Assembly (NCBI RefSeq): GCF_046614675.1
Contig: NZ_JBKKJT010000004.1
Location: 248,001 to 312,000 of the forward strand
Origin: Chryseobacterium cupriresistens
GTDB lineage: Bacteria > Bacteroidota > Bacteroidia > Flavobacteriales > Weeksellaceae
Reading direction: 5' to 3'
Length of the DNA stretch: 64,000 bases
The translations under genes were made by a program, and so were the position numbers. The notes under the pieces were generated by a model, which made no database searches, was not told the DNA's origin, and worked only from the letters and a program-made list of their open reading frames with translations. This document shows positions 8,843 to 17,116 of the stretch, one piece after another. Numbering within the stretch: the first letter of the stretch is position 1; the number at the start of each line of letters is the position of its first letter.

Positions 8843-8932
8843 TTGTGTATTTGTTTTACAAAAGTTACAAAAAATATAATACCACTGTTTTTTCAATTGG
8901 ATTTAATTGTTTTTATTCCACCTTTTGTCATA

Positions 8933-9046
8933 GAAATCGGAATGCCCAACGGTGTGGATAGTCTAAGTGAATGGTTTATATGTATAGAGTAAACAAGAGA
9001 CTATGCACGCACACAGAAGCACACACCTTGTCATTCCGTAGGAATC
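8933..9046. repeat. MITE-like repeat, copy 3 (degenerate left end)
   Basis: The right end TGTCATTCCGTAGGAATC (9029-9046) is intact. The left end is decayed to AAATCGGAATGCCCAACGG. The interior GGTGTGGATAGTCTAAGTGA matches copies 1 and 2. Confidence 0.7.
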
Positions 9047-9094
9047 TCGACTCTTATTTTATCCTTCTTCATTATCACAAGCTTTTTGTGCCTG

Positions 9095-9218
9095 GATTCC
9101 TCCGGAATGACAAACGCTGTGAATAGGCTAAGCGAATAGGTTGTAGTATGTCTGAAGCAAATAACTATGCATACGTACAAACACCAATAAGCGCTCAGCT
9201 AGTCATACCGCAGGAATC
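9095..9218. repeat. MITE-like repeat, copy 4
   Basis: Left end GATTCCTCCGGAATGACA (9095-9112) and a slightly diverged right end AGTCATACCGCAGGAATC (9201-9218). The interior matches copy 2 (GGCTAAGCGAATAGG, GAAGCAAATAACTATGCA, ACACCAATAAGC). The spacer before it (TTATCACAAGCTTTTTGTGC) also resembles the spacer before copy 2. Confidence 0.75.
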
Positions 9219-9247
9219 TCGACCTTATATTGTCATCACCTATTGTC

Positions 9248-9296
9248 AGAGACTATACACGCGCAAATAAGCACCGACCGTGTCATTCCAGGAATC
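9248..9296. repeat. MITE-like repeat, copy 5 (partial)
   Basis: Only the right part remains: AGACTATACACGCGC, then TGTCATTCCAGGAATC (9281-9296) with a 2-bp deletion in the end. It marks the right boundary of the repeat field before mcrC. Confidence 0.6.
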
Positions 9297-9348
9297 TAAA
9301 TATTATAGACACATTATTTTAAACCTTCATTGCCACTAAGTATCCTTA

Positions 9349-10815
9349 TTAGCTTACAGGCAAATTTATTCCCAGTTTAAAAATTTTATGATAAGCAGTG
9401 ATTTGATTATCAGTATTATCAAACTGTCTTTTTATGTTTTCAATTGAAAAATTATGCAGTAATGAGGGAGGATTATTAGAATTCTCACTATCAGGCTGTT
9501 GAAGATGAGGGTAAATAATCAGGCAATCCAATATCTGATCTTCTTTCCAATCCTTATTTTTACTTTTCATTTCGTTGATAACCTTCTTTAAACGGGAGTA
9601 CCCTGAAACCTGGCGGATGTCTTTGTGGATATGACTTTTAGTATATTTTAATTTATACTTAGTATCAATGACCATTTCATAGCCCGGTTTACTGATCAGA
9701 AAATCCAGATGATTTCCGTAGGTTTTGAATTGATAATGAATATGATGAGCATCTTCAGGATTAGCTTTGATCAATTGATAATAAAAATAAAGTTCAAACA
9801 GTCTGGGCATATCAATCCAGAAGGGAGGTGTCTTTATTTTTTTCTGCGTCGTTTTCGTAATCGTATACGAGAACCGTTTCAGAATAAATTTCCCTATTCG
9901 TAAAGCCTCTCCATATTCATTGAAGAACGGATTTTTTTTGCCGTGTTTTAATTGATGTTCATCAACATCGGTACTGATATGTTCAAATGCCGGCCTGCAA
10001 TAATTTAAAATATGTTGAACAGATTCTATATTGGAAGAAAATAGTGAAGGATTGTTCTCGATATAGCTGGTTGCAAACACCAATACTTTTTTTAGAAACC
10101 TGTTTTCAAAATAATCTTCACCAAAAACCTGAAATTCACAAAAAGCAGACGTGGGTTTATTTTTAAAAACATTCTTCTTTATATGTGGACCTATTAATAC
10201 TTTGCCCTTTACTCTACTATTAAGATTTTCCTGGACTTTATAATATGCCTTTTTCAATCCTTTTCTTACAATTATTTTCAAATGCTGCAAAAACTGTATA
10301 ATAAGAAAAGGGGTCAATCGATCATCTTTTTGATCTATTTCAATATATTTTGCATCCCAATCTATTTGGATAACATCTTTTGAATAGTGTGCAGTTTGTG
10401 GTAAAGCCATGATATCCAAAAGAATTTTAAGATAATTGACTTCTTTAGTCTCTATCTTTTCCTTGCTATCATATGTTTCAGGGAGAGGAAGAGAATTTTC
10501 TTCTTCATTGAGGCAGTTCCGGAAGTACTGCGACAACCCCACATTAATCTTGGGTTCTACATAAATGGTTCTGCCGGTATTTCCCAGCCAGTCAATACCT
10601 ACAAAATAATCTGCCTTAATCTCACAATGATTTTCTCTTTTTACCACCGAAAAAGAATAAGACTGATGGTTGAACTTTTTACTTTCCAAAGCCGCAAACA
10701 GCTGAAAAGAGTCGTCATCAAGATGCAGCAGTTCATCTGCTATATTGGTAAAAGACTCTTCAGCAGTAACCCGTTTGATCAGAAAACTTTTATGTTCCGA
10801 AAGTAAAATTCCCAT
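9349..10815 (-). CDS. mcrC: McrC-like nuclease subunit of a type IV restriction system
   Basis: A 488-residue protein with the layout of McrC: an N-terminal DUF2357-like region that contacts the McrB ring, and a C-terminal PD-(D/E)xK nuclease. The nuclease motif runs through PRLFELYFYYQL (E341), GNHLDFLI (D371) and MVIDTKYK (D384, K386). Its start codon overlaps the mcrB stop by one base (TAATG), so the two are translationally coupled. McrC is expected to cut modified DNA after McrB GTP-driven translocation. The target modification cannot be read from the sequence. The mcrB-mcrC order is the usual one. Confidence 0.88.
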   Translation of the reverse strand: MGILLSEHKSFLIKRVTAEESFTNIADELLHLDDDSFQLFAALESKKFNHQSYSFSVVKRENHCEIKADYFVGIDWLGNTGRTIYVEPKINVGLSQYFRNCLNEEENSLPLPETYDSKEKIETKEVNYLKILLDIMALPQTAHYSKDVIQIDWDAKYIEIDQKDDRLTPFLIIQFLQHLKIIVRKGLKKAYYKVQENLNSRVKGKVLIGPHIKKNVFKNKPTSAFCEFQVFGEDYFENRFLKKVLVFATSYIENNPSLFSSNIESVQHILNYCRPAFEHISTDVDEHQLKHGKKNPFFNEYGEALRIGKFILKRFSYTITKTTQKKIKTPPFWIDMPRLFELYFYYQLIKANPEDAHHIHYQFKTYGNHLDFLISKPGYEMVIDTKYKLKYTKSHIHKDIRQVSGYSRLKKVINEMKSKNKDWKEDQILDCLIIYPHLQQPDSENSNNPPSLLHNFSIENIKRQFDNTDNQITAYHKIFKLGINLPVS

Positions 10816-12551
10816 TAATTATTTATTTTCAAGGTATTGATATAGTCTTTGATGTTATATTCTTTATTGTTGTCATTCTTATCCTCGAAGGTTCCGATAA
10901 GAACACCATCTTTCACATACTCCAGAAGAATAGGAACCACTTCATAATTCATTTTCATTCTGAAAATTTCCTCTTTTGTCTGCCCATCCTGTATATCTTC
11001 ATTTTTGGCAATAAAATAACTGTGTCCTAACTGAACATCCTTAGCCTCAAATTCACCACTTACATTTCCATTTTTGAATAGCTCCGAAACTTTTTTGAAC
11101 CCTTCATTATTAAAATGAATGTGCTCGTCATCCTCCAGAGGTTCAGGTAACACATCAATAAAAGCAAAACGTCTTCGGATTGCATAGTCGATATGTCCTA
11201 CACTGCGATCTGCGGTGTTCATGGTGCCGATGATATATAAATTAGAAGGCAGTATCAAATCATTTCCATCTACATCATACATGGATTCTACAGCTTTCCC
11301 TCGATATTCTAAGGCATAAATAAGTTCTCCTAGTACTGAAGAAAGATTAGCTCGGTTAATTTCGTCAATTACTAGAACATATGGTTTTAGTTCTTGCTTT
11401 TGATCATTTGTATTTTTTATGAAGGAGATATTGTTCTCATTAAGATAATTTTTGAAATTTTCTATCAAATTTTGATATAAATAATACATTCCACTTCTTG
11501 CAGATTTCGATAAAATAGAGTTTTCTCTAATTTTGATAACAGGGGAAGATAAATAAAGCCCTTTATAGCCTTCTATAATGTCGCTGTCTTTAATTAAAAT
11601 AGAATCATTTTCATTGCTATAACGATTTACTCTAATTGCATTTTCTTCTATGGAAATAATTTTTGGTTTTGTATCATCCTTTATAATTATTTCTCCCCTC
11701 TCTTCTAATTCCTTTTCCAGAGTCTCTTTAAAATTTTCATAGTTTTTTTGTATCCAATTTTCTTTAGAAATTTCTTCTGGAGCTTTTTTAGAATCATTAT
11801 AGTTCTCCGTTGCCTCTCTTGCAAATTCCCCTAGTGTTTTGTTTTCGGCTATATAAAGAATTCCTTGACCAGCTGGATTAGGTTTGGCGACAATACCTCT
11901 TACAAAATCTTCATAGGTATAACTTGGGTGAAACTGGATAATTTTAAATTGTGGATTGTCTTTTAATTCTTCTGTTGAAGATAATCCCAGTAGTTGAATG
12001 GCTAGTTCCTTTGCCTGTCTGGTTTTTCCGGTTCCCGGAGGACCTTGTAGAATGATTTGTTTTTTATAGGTAAGTAGATCTATGTAATTGTTCATTTTTT
12101 TTTCTTTTATTGTTAAGCTATGCCATTCTTTGATAAAACTATTTGTAGCATTTTCATTCTGGCAATAGGTTAAAGTTCCAGATGCCTGAATATATTTTGT
12201 TCCATATTTTTGCAAGCAGTCATTTAAAATTTTCTTACTTTTCTCCGAAAAGAATTCTATTATTTTAACTTTCCTAAAATAGTGGTGATGGTACTTTTGC
12301 TCCAGTTCCGGATCTGTAAAACAATTGCTCTCAATTAAGCATAATGCGATGGGTAGTGATCCCTCTCTCACCAATATAATATCGTTTTTTTGTATTCCGT
12401 CATTGTTTTCATTAGTGAAATAGCGGCATTGAATGTGGTTCCAATCTCCTGTACCAATTACTGGGTATTTTTCTTGTAAAAGTAATTTTGAATCAATGCT
12501 GCCTCCATCTCTTCCCCAAGGTTGATTCATTTGTATGTGCCAATAACTCAT
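10815..12551 (-). CDS. mcrB: McrB-like AAA+ GTPase with EVE-like N-terminal domain
   Basis: A 578-residue protein. Residues 1-145 (YWHIQMNQPWGRDGG, GTGDWNHIQC, LVREGSLPIALC) resemble an EVE/PUA-like modified-base reader. The AAA+ motor has Walker A GPPGTGKT (170-177), Walker B YVLVIDEINR (391-400) and the McrB signature MNTADRS (444-450), followed by IDYAIRRRFAF. GTP hydrolysis drives the complex, with McrC supplying the nuclease. The AT-rich stretch between Walker A and B (about 245-385) is long and variable. It is the first gene of a two-gene operon. A TTACG-N6-CGTAA dyad lies about 104 bp upstream. Confidence 0.9.
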   Translation of the reverse strand: MSYWHIQMNQPWGRDGGSIDSKLLLQEKYPVIGTGDWNHIQCRYFTNENNDGIQKNDIILVREGSLPIALCLIESNCFTDPELEQKYHHHYFRKVKIIEFFSEKSKKILNDCLQKYGTKYIQASGTLTYCQNENATNSFIKEWHSLTIKEKKMNNYIDLLTYKKQIILQGPPGTGKTRQAKELAIQLLGLSSTEELKDNPQFKIIQFHPSYTYEDFVRGIVAKPNPAGQGILYIAENKTLGEFAREATENYNDSKKAPEEISKENWIQKNYENFKETLEKELEERGEIIIKDDTKPKIISIEENAIRVNRYSNENDSILIKDSDIIEGYKGLYLSSPVIKIRENSILSKSARSGMYYLYQNLIENFKNYLNENNISFIKNTNDQKQELKPYVLVIDEINRANLSSVLGELIYALEYRGKAVESMYDVDGNDLILPSNLYIIGTMNTADRSVGHIDYAIRRRFAFIDVLPEPLEDDEHIHFNNEGFKKVSELFKNGNVSGEFEAKDVQLGHSYFIAKNEDIQDGQTKEEIFRMKMNYEVVPILLEYVKDGVLIGTFEDKNDNNKEYNIKDYINTLKINN

Positions 12552-12654
12552 AGTTTATTTTCCATTTATTCACAAAGATTAGTTATAGCCCATCTTTGTA
12601 ATGGTTTTAGTTTGTATTTTCATTACAAGTATAACGAAAATCTGCAACTTCTAC

Positions 12655-12670
12655 TTACGGGAAAACGTAA
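12655..12670. promoter_or_regulatory. operator-like dyad TTACG-N6-CGTAA, copy 1
   Basis: TTACG GGAAAA CGTAA is a perfect 5-6-5 inverted repeat. It lies about 104 bp upstream of the mcrB start. The same dyad with one base changed is at 14304-14319, about 110 bp upstream of the cysteine desulfurase. The symmetry suggests a binding site for a dimeric regulator or a recombination site. Confidence 0.5.
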
Positions 12671-12690
12671 TTGTATACAATAATCACTTA

Positions 12691-12908
12691 TACAAGTGTC
12701 CACAGTTACTTTTTAAATATCTACCACCGGATAGATAAGCCCTTGCAACAGGTTGTCCATATATCAACAGCCGGTCCTGAAATAACGGCAACAAGTTGGT
12801 TAAGTGTCTCCAGGCATTTCAGAATAAGCTGAAGACACTTCATTAATAACCTGCAGGCAGTTTTTAAATGATAATACCCCCTTGGGTAAGGGGGTACATA
12901 CACTTGTA
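12691..12908. repeat. possible small element with 9-bp inverted ends
   Basis: This covers the gap between mcrB and the next gene. TACAAGTGT (12691-12699) and ACACTTGTA (12900-12908) are inverted copies bounding 218 bp. Inside is a perfect hairpin TACCCCCTT-GGGT-AAGGGGGTA (12875-12896). The base composition is richer in GC than the neighbouring gap. No convincing gene is seen; a 60-codon frame on the minus strand has no recognisable family. It may be a MITE-like insertion or a structured RNA. Confidence 0.35.
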
Positions 12909-12964
12909 GAAATGGGCGTTTGAACTTTAGAACCGCCTGTTGATATTTGTATAACCAATTGCTG

Positions 12965-13462
12965 TTAGTTCTTTACGTCATCAGAGGGAGTTACCGGAGG
13001 GGTAGAAGGGGTTGTGGTTATGAAAAACTGCTTCATATCTTCATAAATGGTATTCGTTCCCGGAACATTTTCTCCTGAAAGGAATTTCATGTTTCTATAG
13101 AAGGTGATGGCATTGTGGTAATTATCGTGATCCAGCAAAACTTTAGTATCAGACAGCTGTTCTGTTAATGAGCTCATGATTTGCAGGCGTTGTTCTACCT
13201 GTTCTCTTCCCAGATAATCCTTATCGAATTCCACTTTATCTAAAAAGTTGGGAACATATTGGGGATATTGCTCCATGTAGATTTTGGCTTTATTGACGAA
13301 GAGTTTGTTCTGTTCCGCAATACTTCCGTATTGTTGTCTTTCCTCGGGAGTAAGATTGATGGTTTTTCCTGATAAGACCGTATCGATAGTTTGCAATGCC
13401 TGATCAAGTTTGGTTAGTTCTTCAGTGGTAAAACTTAAACTGATTAAATTGTCTAGTGCCAT
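12965..13462 (-). CDS. hypothetical protein, helical, Pro/Thr-rich C-terminus
   Basis: About 165 residues from the ATG at 13460-13462 (MALDNLISLSF); an in-frame ATG at 13490-13492 would add ten residues. It is mostly helical with long amphipathic segments (TTEELTKLDQALQTIDTVL, VEQRLQIMSSLTEQL). It ends in a Pro/Thr-rich tail (TTTPSTPPVTPSDD). There is no signal peptide and no membrane segment. No family is recognised. It lies between mcrBC and the XRE regulator, divergent from the latter, inside the defence island, but nothing in it shows a defence role. Confidence 0.6.
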   Translation of the reverse strand: MALDNLISLSFTTEELTKLDQALQTIDTVLSGKTINLTPEERQQYGSIAEQNKLFVNKAKIYMEQYPQYVPNFLDKVEFDKDYLGREQVEQRLQIMSSLTEQLSDTKVLLDHDNYHNAITFYRNMKFLSGENVPGTNTIYEDMKQFFITTTPSTPPVTPSDDVKN

Positions 13463-13758
13463 AATATTGTGTTTTTTGGTTTGTAGGATCAAATATAGCG
13501 AGTGCCAGGCATAGAAAAACAGGGGATTGTAAGATTTTTAACGCATGTTCGTCAGAAAGTGAAAACCAGATAACAGCGTTTGTTTTTTCTAACTTTTTGA
13601 TGAAAAAAAGCGGGCATAAAAACGGAAATAGCGAAATAGGAGAGAAAGACCGTTTCACAGTATCAGGATGAAGAACAGAGATTGTAATTAAGCTGTTTTT
13701 TAAGGCGAGTTTTTATAAATATTTTTCTATATTTAAACCTCATAAATGTTGATTTATC

Positions 13759-14166
13759 ATGGAACATACAATACATCAGGGACGCAATGTAAAACGATTC
13801 AGAGAAATGCTGGGCATCAAGCAGGAAGCATTGGCTTTTGACCTTGGAGACGACTGGAACCAGAAGAAAGTTTCTCTGCTGGAACAGAAAGAAATTATTG
13901 AAGACCCTTTACTGAAAAGAATTTCTGAAGTATTGAAAATTCCGGTGGAAGCGTTTCAGAATTTTGATGAGGAGCAGGCGGTGAATATTATTTCTAATAC
14001 GTTTGGGGATAACGCTTGTGTTGGAAACCCAAATTCAATCTTCAATTTTAGTCCAATTGATGAGATAAAGAAATTACATGCAGAAAAGATGGAACTTTAT
14101 GAAAGAATGCTGAAAGAGAAGGATGAGATGATGGTGAGATTGGAGAGGCTGATTGAGAAGGGATGA
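13759..14166 (+). CDS. small XRE-family regulator with coiled-coil tail
   Basis: A 135-residue protein. Residues 8-66 form a helix-turn-helix (GRNVKRFREMLGIKQEALA, QKKVSLLEQKE, LLKRISEVLKI). The middle region mentions NNTFG-like SNTFGDNACV, and residues about 100-133 form a charged coiled coil (EIKKLHAEKMELYERMLKE), typical of a common flavobacterial XRE protein. It sits between the mcrBC operon and the phosphorothioation locus and is a plausible regulator of one or both through the flanking dyads. That link is untested. It is followed by its own terminator. Confidence 0.8.
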   Translation: MEHTIHQGRNVKRFREMLGIKQEALAFDLGDDWNQKKVSLLEQKEIIEDPLLKRISEVLKIPVEAFQNFDEEQAVNIISNTFGDNACVGNPNSIFNFSPIDEIKKLHAEKMELYERMLKEKDEMMVRLERLIEKG

Positions 14167-14185
14167 TTTGTTTAAATATTATAAA

Positions 14186-14213
14186 AAAAGGTTCAGAATC
14201 TGCTGAACCTTTT
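14186..14213 (+). terminator. Rho-independent terminator after the XRE gene
   Basis: An 11-bp stem AAAAGGTTCAG/CTGAACCTTTT with a 6-nt loop and a following T-rich tract (TCTTTGTT), 20 bp after the XRE stop codon. Confidence 0.85.
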
Positions 14214-14303
14214 CTTTGTTTAAGTAAACCTCAGATTTTTTACTATTTAATGGAATTATTATATTAAACTTTAAAAATAAAACAGTAAAATTCTAATTTA
14301 CAG

Positions 14304-14319
14304 TTACGGGAAAGCGTAA
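14304..14319. promoter_or_regulatory. operator-like dyad TTACG-N6-CGTAA, copy 2
   Basis: TTACG GGAAAG CGTAA matches the dyad at 12655-12670 at 15 of 16 bases. It lies about 110 bp upstream of the cysteine desulfurase start, mirroring the spacing of copy 1 from mcrB. The neighbouring bases are not conserved, which favours a protein-binding site over a longer duplicated segment. Confidence 0.5.
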
Positions 14320-14428
14320 AACATATCTTGTAAATACAGTTATTTTTGTATGCTAACTTTAATTAGCACAAATAGTTTTACGATCGAAGTTAATTCATTA
14401 AATTTGATACTTTACTAAAAAAATAAAA

Positions 14429-15583
14429 TTGATAAATACATCATACATATACTTAGATAATGCTTCCACCACAAGAGTTGATGATAAAGTTATAAAGGAG
14501 ATGATTCCTTTCATGTCTGAATTTTATGGTAATTCTTCAAGTTCTCATGCGCTAGGAATTGAAACTAACAAAAATATTATAATTGCGAGGCAAAATGTCG
14601 CTAAATTATTTAATGCTGAACCAAAAGAAATTATTTTTACTTCTGGAGCAACAGAAGCAATTAATACTATTTTTAAAGGCTTAGTTGCTTCTAATAGAAC
14701 TAAACGATCACAAATAATCACAGTTACAACAGAACATTCTGCAGTACTTGATACTTGCAAATATTTGGAGGAAATAGGTGTTGATGTAATTTATATGCCT
14801 GTTTTGGAATCGGGATTAATAGACTTATGTGAATTAAGAAAAGTAATTTCAGAGAAAACACTTTTGGTTTCCGTAATGCTAGTTAATAATGAGACAGGAG
14901 TAATACAACCTGTGAAAGAGGTAACAGAAATCGCTCGTGAGTTTGGAGCTTTAATGATGACGGATGCTACGCAAGCTGTTGGGAAAATCTCAATTGATGT
15001 ACAAGATATTGATGTGGATTATCTTGTTTTTTCAGGCCATAAGTTTCATGGACCAAAAGGGATTGGAGGATATTATCATAATTCTAAAGCTTTTAACTTT
15101 CAACCTCTAATCCATGGAGGTGGACAAGAAAAAGGAAGAAGAAGCGGTACATTAAATGTCCCAGGTATCATAGGGTTGGGTAAAAGCTGCGAGATCTGTT
15201 TAAATGAAATAGAAAAGAATAAATCTTCAATAAAAAAGTTACGAGATTTATTAGAAAATGAATTATTGGTTATTGAAGGGGCATTTATTAATGGTGATAA
15301 AGAGAATAGAGTCTATAATATTTTGAATATTTCCTTTCCGGATATTGAAGCTGACATTCTCATCAAAATGTTAAACAATATTTGTGTTTCAAACGGCTCA
15401 GCTTGCCATTCAGAGTTAATAGAACCTTCACACGTCCTTAGAGCAATGGGATTAAGTAATAAAGACGCTTTTTCAAGTATAAGATTCAGCCTAAGTAAAT
15501 ATAATACTGAAGATGAAATTCTTTACACTATTAAAAAAGTTAAGGAAATTATCTACCAACTAAAAACTTCAAACTATGCCTGA
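14429..15583 (+). CDS. sspA: cysteine desulfurase of a DNA phosphorothioation locus (SspA/DndA-like)
   Basis: A 384-residue PLP enzyme of the IscS/NifS class. It has YLDNASTT at the N-terminus, the TEHSAVL His (H103), D179 in MMTDATQAVG, the PLP lysine K205 in FSGHKFHGPKG, and the active Cys C326 in SNGSACHS. It would move sulfur from cysteine to a persulfide for DNA sulfur modification. The start appears to be TTG, since no ATG lies at the family's N-terminus. It faces the DUF4007-ATPase-PAPS reductase operon (15.9-22.8 kb), which is what points to Ssp/Dnd rather than Fe-S assembly. The convergent arrangement is unusual, because such desulfurases generally lead the operon. The gene is AT-rich, like the rest of the locus. 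Confidence 0.85.
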   Translation: MINTSYIYLDNASTTRVDDKVIKEMIPFMSEFYGNSSSSHALGIETNKNIIIARQNVAKLFNAEPKEIIFTSGATEAINTIFKGLVASNRTKRSQIITVTTEHSAVLDTCKYLEEIGVDVIYMPVLESGLIDLCELRKVISEKTLLVSVMLVNNETGVIQPVKEVTEIAREFGALMMTDATQAVGKISIDVQDIDVDYLVFSGHKFHGPKGIGGYYHNSKAFNFQPLIHGGGQEKGRRSGTLNVPGIIGLGKSCEICLNEIEKNKSSIKKLRDLLENELLVIEGAFINGDKENRVYNILNISFPDIEADILIKMLNNICVSNGSACHSELIEPSHVLRAMGLSNKDAFSSIRFSLSKYNTEDEILYTIKKVKEIIYQLKTSNYA

Positions 15584-15797
15584 TATTTCTACAGAAGACC
15601 TTTTTAAACTTTTATATTTTAGTCCTAATGAGGGGGATGTTGAAAATGTAATTAAACAGTATCCTGATATTTTCAAGACAAAAACTGGTTTGTATTGTTA
15701 TGATAAAACATCTATTCAAACGTTCTTGTACAGTGACAATAGTGAAAGAGAAGCTATTGGAAATTCTTGTAGAAAAACAAAAAATCCTTACTTTTAG
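15576..15797 (+). CDS. small unknown protein coupled to the desulfurase
   Basis: A 73-residue frame whose ATG overlaps the last 8 bases of the desulfurase gene, so it is probably translationally coupled. The sequence starts MPDISTEDLFKLLYFSPNEG, contains VENVIKQYPDIF, and ends in basic residues. I recognise no family. It may be a genuine small partner or the N-terminal remnant of a longer gene lost when the convergent operon was joined. Its stop codon lies in the loop of the convergent operon's terminator hairpin. Confidence 0.4.
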   Translation: MPDISTEDLFKLLYFSPNEGDVENVIKQYPDIFKTKTGLYCYDKTSIQTFLYSDNSEREAIGNSCRKTKNPYF

Positions 15798-15807
15798 AAG
15801 TAAGGAT
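15784..15807 (-). terminator. terminator of the phosphorothioation operon
   Basis: A perfect 10-bp stem ATCCTTACTT/AAGTAAGGAT with a 4-nt loop. On the minus strand it is followed by TTTTTGTTTTT, so it terminates the minus-strand operon ending at 15866. It may also block read-through from the desulfurase side. Confidence 0.75.
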
Positions 15808-15865
15808 AATATTGGATAACTGACAATTATTTTTCGAAACAAACTGTCAAATCAGGTTGTGACTA

Positions 15866-17116
15866 TTACAACTTAATATTAAAATTAGTTGCTATTTCTA
15901 TATCTTTTTTTGTTTTTTTAACATCAATACCTAAATATTCTAGAAGTAATATGGTAGCAAATCGTTGCCGAGATTTTTCTGTAAGAATTGTTTCTGTTTC
16001 TTCATCCCAAAAAATCTGTTTCCAAATCTTATTATTCAAATTAAAATCATTTTTTGAAAAGTAGTCAAAAAATTCTTTCTTCTTTGATTTATCTATTGCG
16101 ATTTTTAAAGTATCAAAAAAGATACTTTGTCCAATAGGTCTAAATAACAAACTAGTCTTTTTTAATTTTCTATTGATTGGATTACCGTCAAAAAAATGTT
16201 TTAAATCAGCTATATTTTCTATTACTTCAGATATTATTTTCTTTACTTTTAGAGTATCTTTTTTGATTTCTTCTTCTGAAAATCTATTTGTAGTAAATAA
16301 ATTTTTATTATGTCCATTTCCTTTGATTCCGACAATCGCTTTGTCTGTGGTTAAACATTCTACAATATCATAAAGAACCAAAATGTTAGTAAAATGTGTC
16401 GAATTATCAGGGTTGATTGAACGGTTTTTAATGGTTAATATTTTATCTTTTAATATCTGGAAATTATCAACTAACTCTCTAGTAATGATAGCACAATTGT
16501 TATCTTCACTTAATGCTATTATTTCACTTTGACTTACTGGCTTTGCATACTTATTTAGGGTCGAAAATAACCTTCTTGTACGTACTTTGCCTTCATTAGT
16601 TGTCTTATGTGCAACAAAAATAACAGCTATTTCTTCTTCTCCTAATTTTTTCTCCTGTTTTACAGCTTCTCTAATTGATATTGCCCTGTGCTGACCATCA
16701 ATAGCAAATATATCTTCGGTACCTTCTAAATTTAATATACCGAAAGTTCTAGATAAATATTCTAAATCAGTTTCATTAAGGTTTTCATATTCTTGACTAG
16801 GTTTTATACTAATGTCCTGCCAAGAAGGATTTCCTTCATATATTCCCAATATCAAACTATTGAAAAAATGTTGTGGTTGCTTTCTAAGGTAATCAACAAT
16901 TTTCTGGGTTCTACTTTTTTCTAAATCTCTTTGTATCCAATCACCTAATTTTAGATCTTCTTTATTTGCATAATAAGTATCAATTTCTTTAGGCAACATA
17001 ACTCTATTAGCAATCTCTTTAAATTTTAAGAGAGTTACATAATAATACCAATCTCCCATTTGACCTTTTAAGCAAGGAAGAGAAATAGATTTATTAGTTT
17101 TCTTTTTTAAACTCAT
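15866..17116 (-). CDS. DGQHR-motif protein, DndB-like
   Basis: A 416-residue protein of the DGQHR/DndB superfamily. The signature IFAIDGQHRAISI has DGQHR at residues 140-144, preceded by RDLEKSRTQKIVDYL, and followed by a TRRLFSTLNKYAKPVS block as in DndB and its relatives. DndB is known as a transcriptional regulator in Dnd systems. A related motif (DGQQR) forms the NTPase site of SspE, the phosphorothioate-sensing effector of Ssp systems, as I recall it. Its start overlaps the GIY-YIG stop by 4 bases (ATGA), so the two are coupled. It could be the sensor/NTPase half of a two-gene effector or a regulator. It is the last gene of the operon. Confidence 0.8.
   Translation of the reverse strand: MSLKKKTNKSISLPCLKGQMGDWYYYVTLLKFKEIANRVMLPKEIDTYYANKEDLKLGDWIQRDLEKSRTQKIVDYLRKQPQHFFNSLILGIYEGNPSWQDISIKPSQEYENLNETDLEYLSRTFGILNLEGTEDIFAIDGQHRAISIREAVKQEKKLGEEEIAVIFVAHKTTNEGKVRTRRLFSTLNKYAKPVSQSEIIALSEDNNCAIITRELVDNFQILKDKILTIKNRSINPDNSTHFTNILVLYDIVECLTTDKAIVGIKGNGHNKNLFTTNRFSEEEIKKDTLKVKKIISEVIENIADLKHFFDGNPINRKLKKTSLLFRPIGQSIFFDTLKIAIDKSKKKEFFDYFSKNDFNLNNKIWKQIFWDEETETILTEKSRQRFATILLLEYLGIDVKKTKKDIEIATNFNIKL

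Noticed and set aside
8101..9296. CRISPR-like array
   Set aside because: The repeats are about 125 bp with inverted ends and unequal spacers, and no cas gene is nearby, so this is not a CRISPR array.
12721..12903. 60-codon minus-strand frame in the mcrB to hypothetical gap
   Set aside because: No family, no coding-like start context, and its 5' end lies in the perfect hairpin of the possible small element.
14429..15583. Housekeeping IscS for Fe-S cluster assembly
   Set aside because: No isc or suf partner genes are nearby, and the convergent DUF4007/ATPase/PP-loop operon fits DNA phosphorothioation better.
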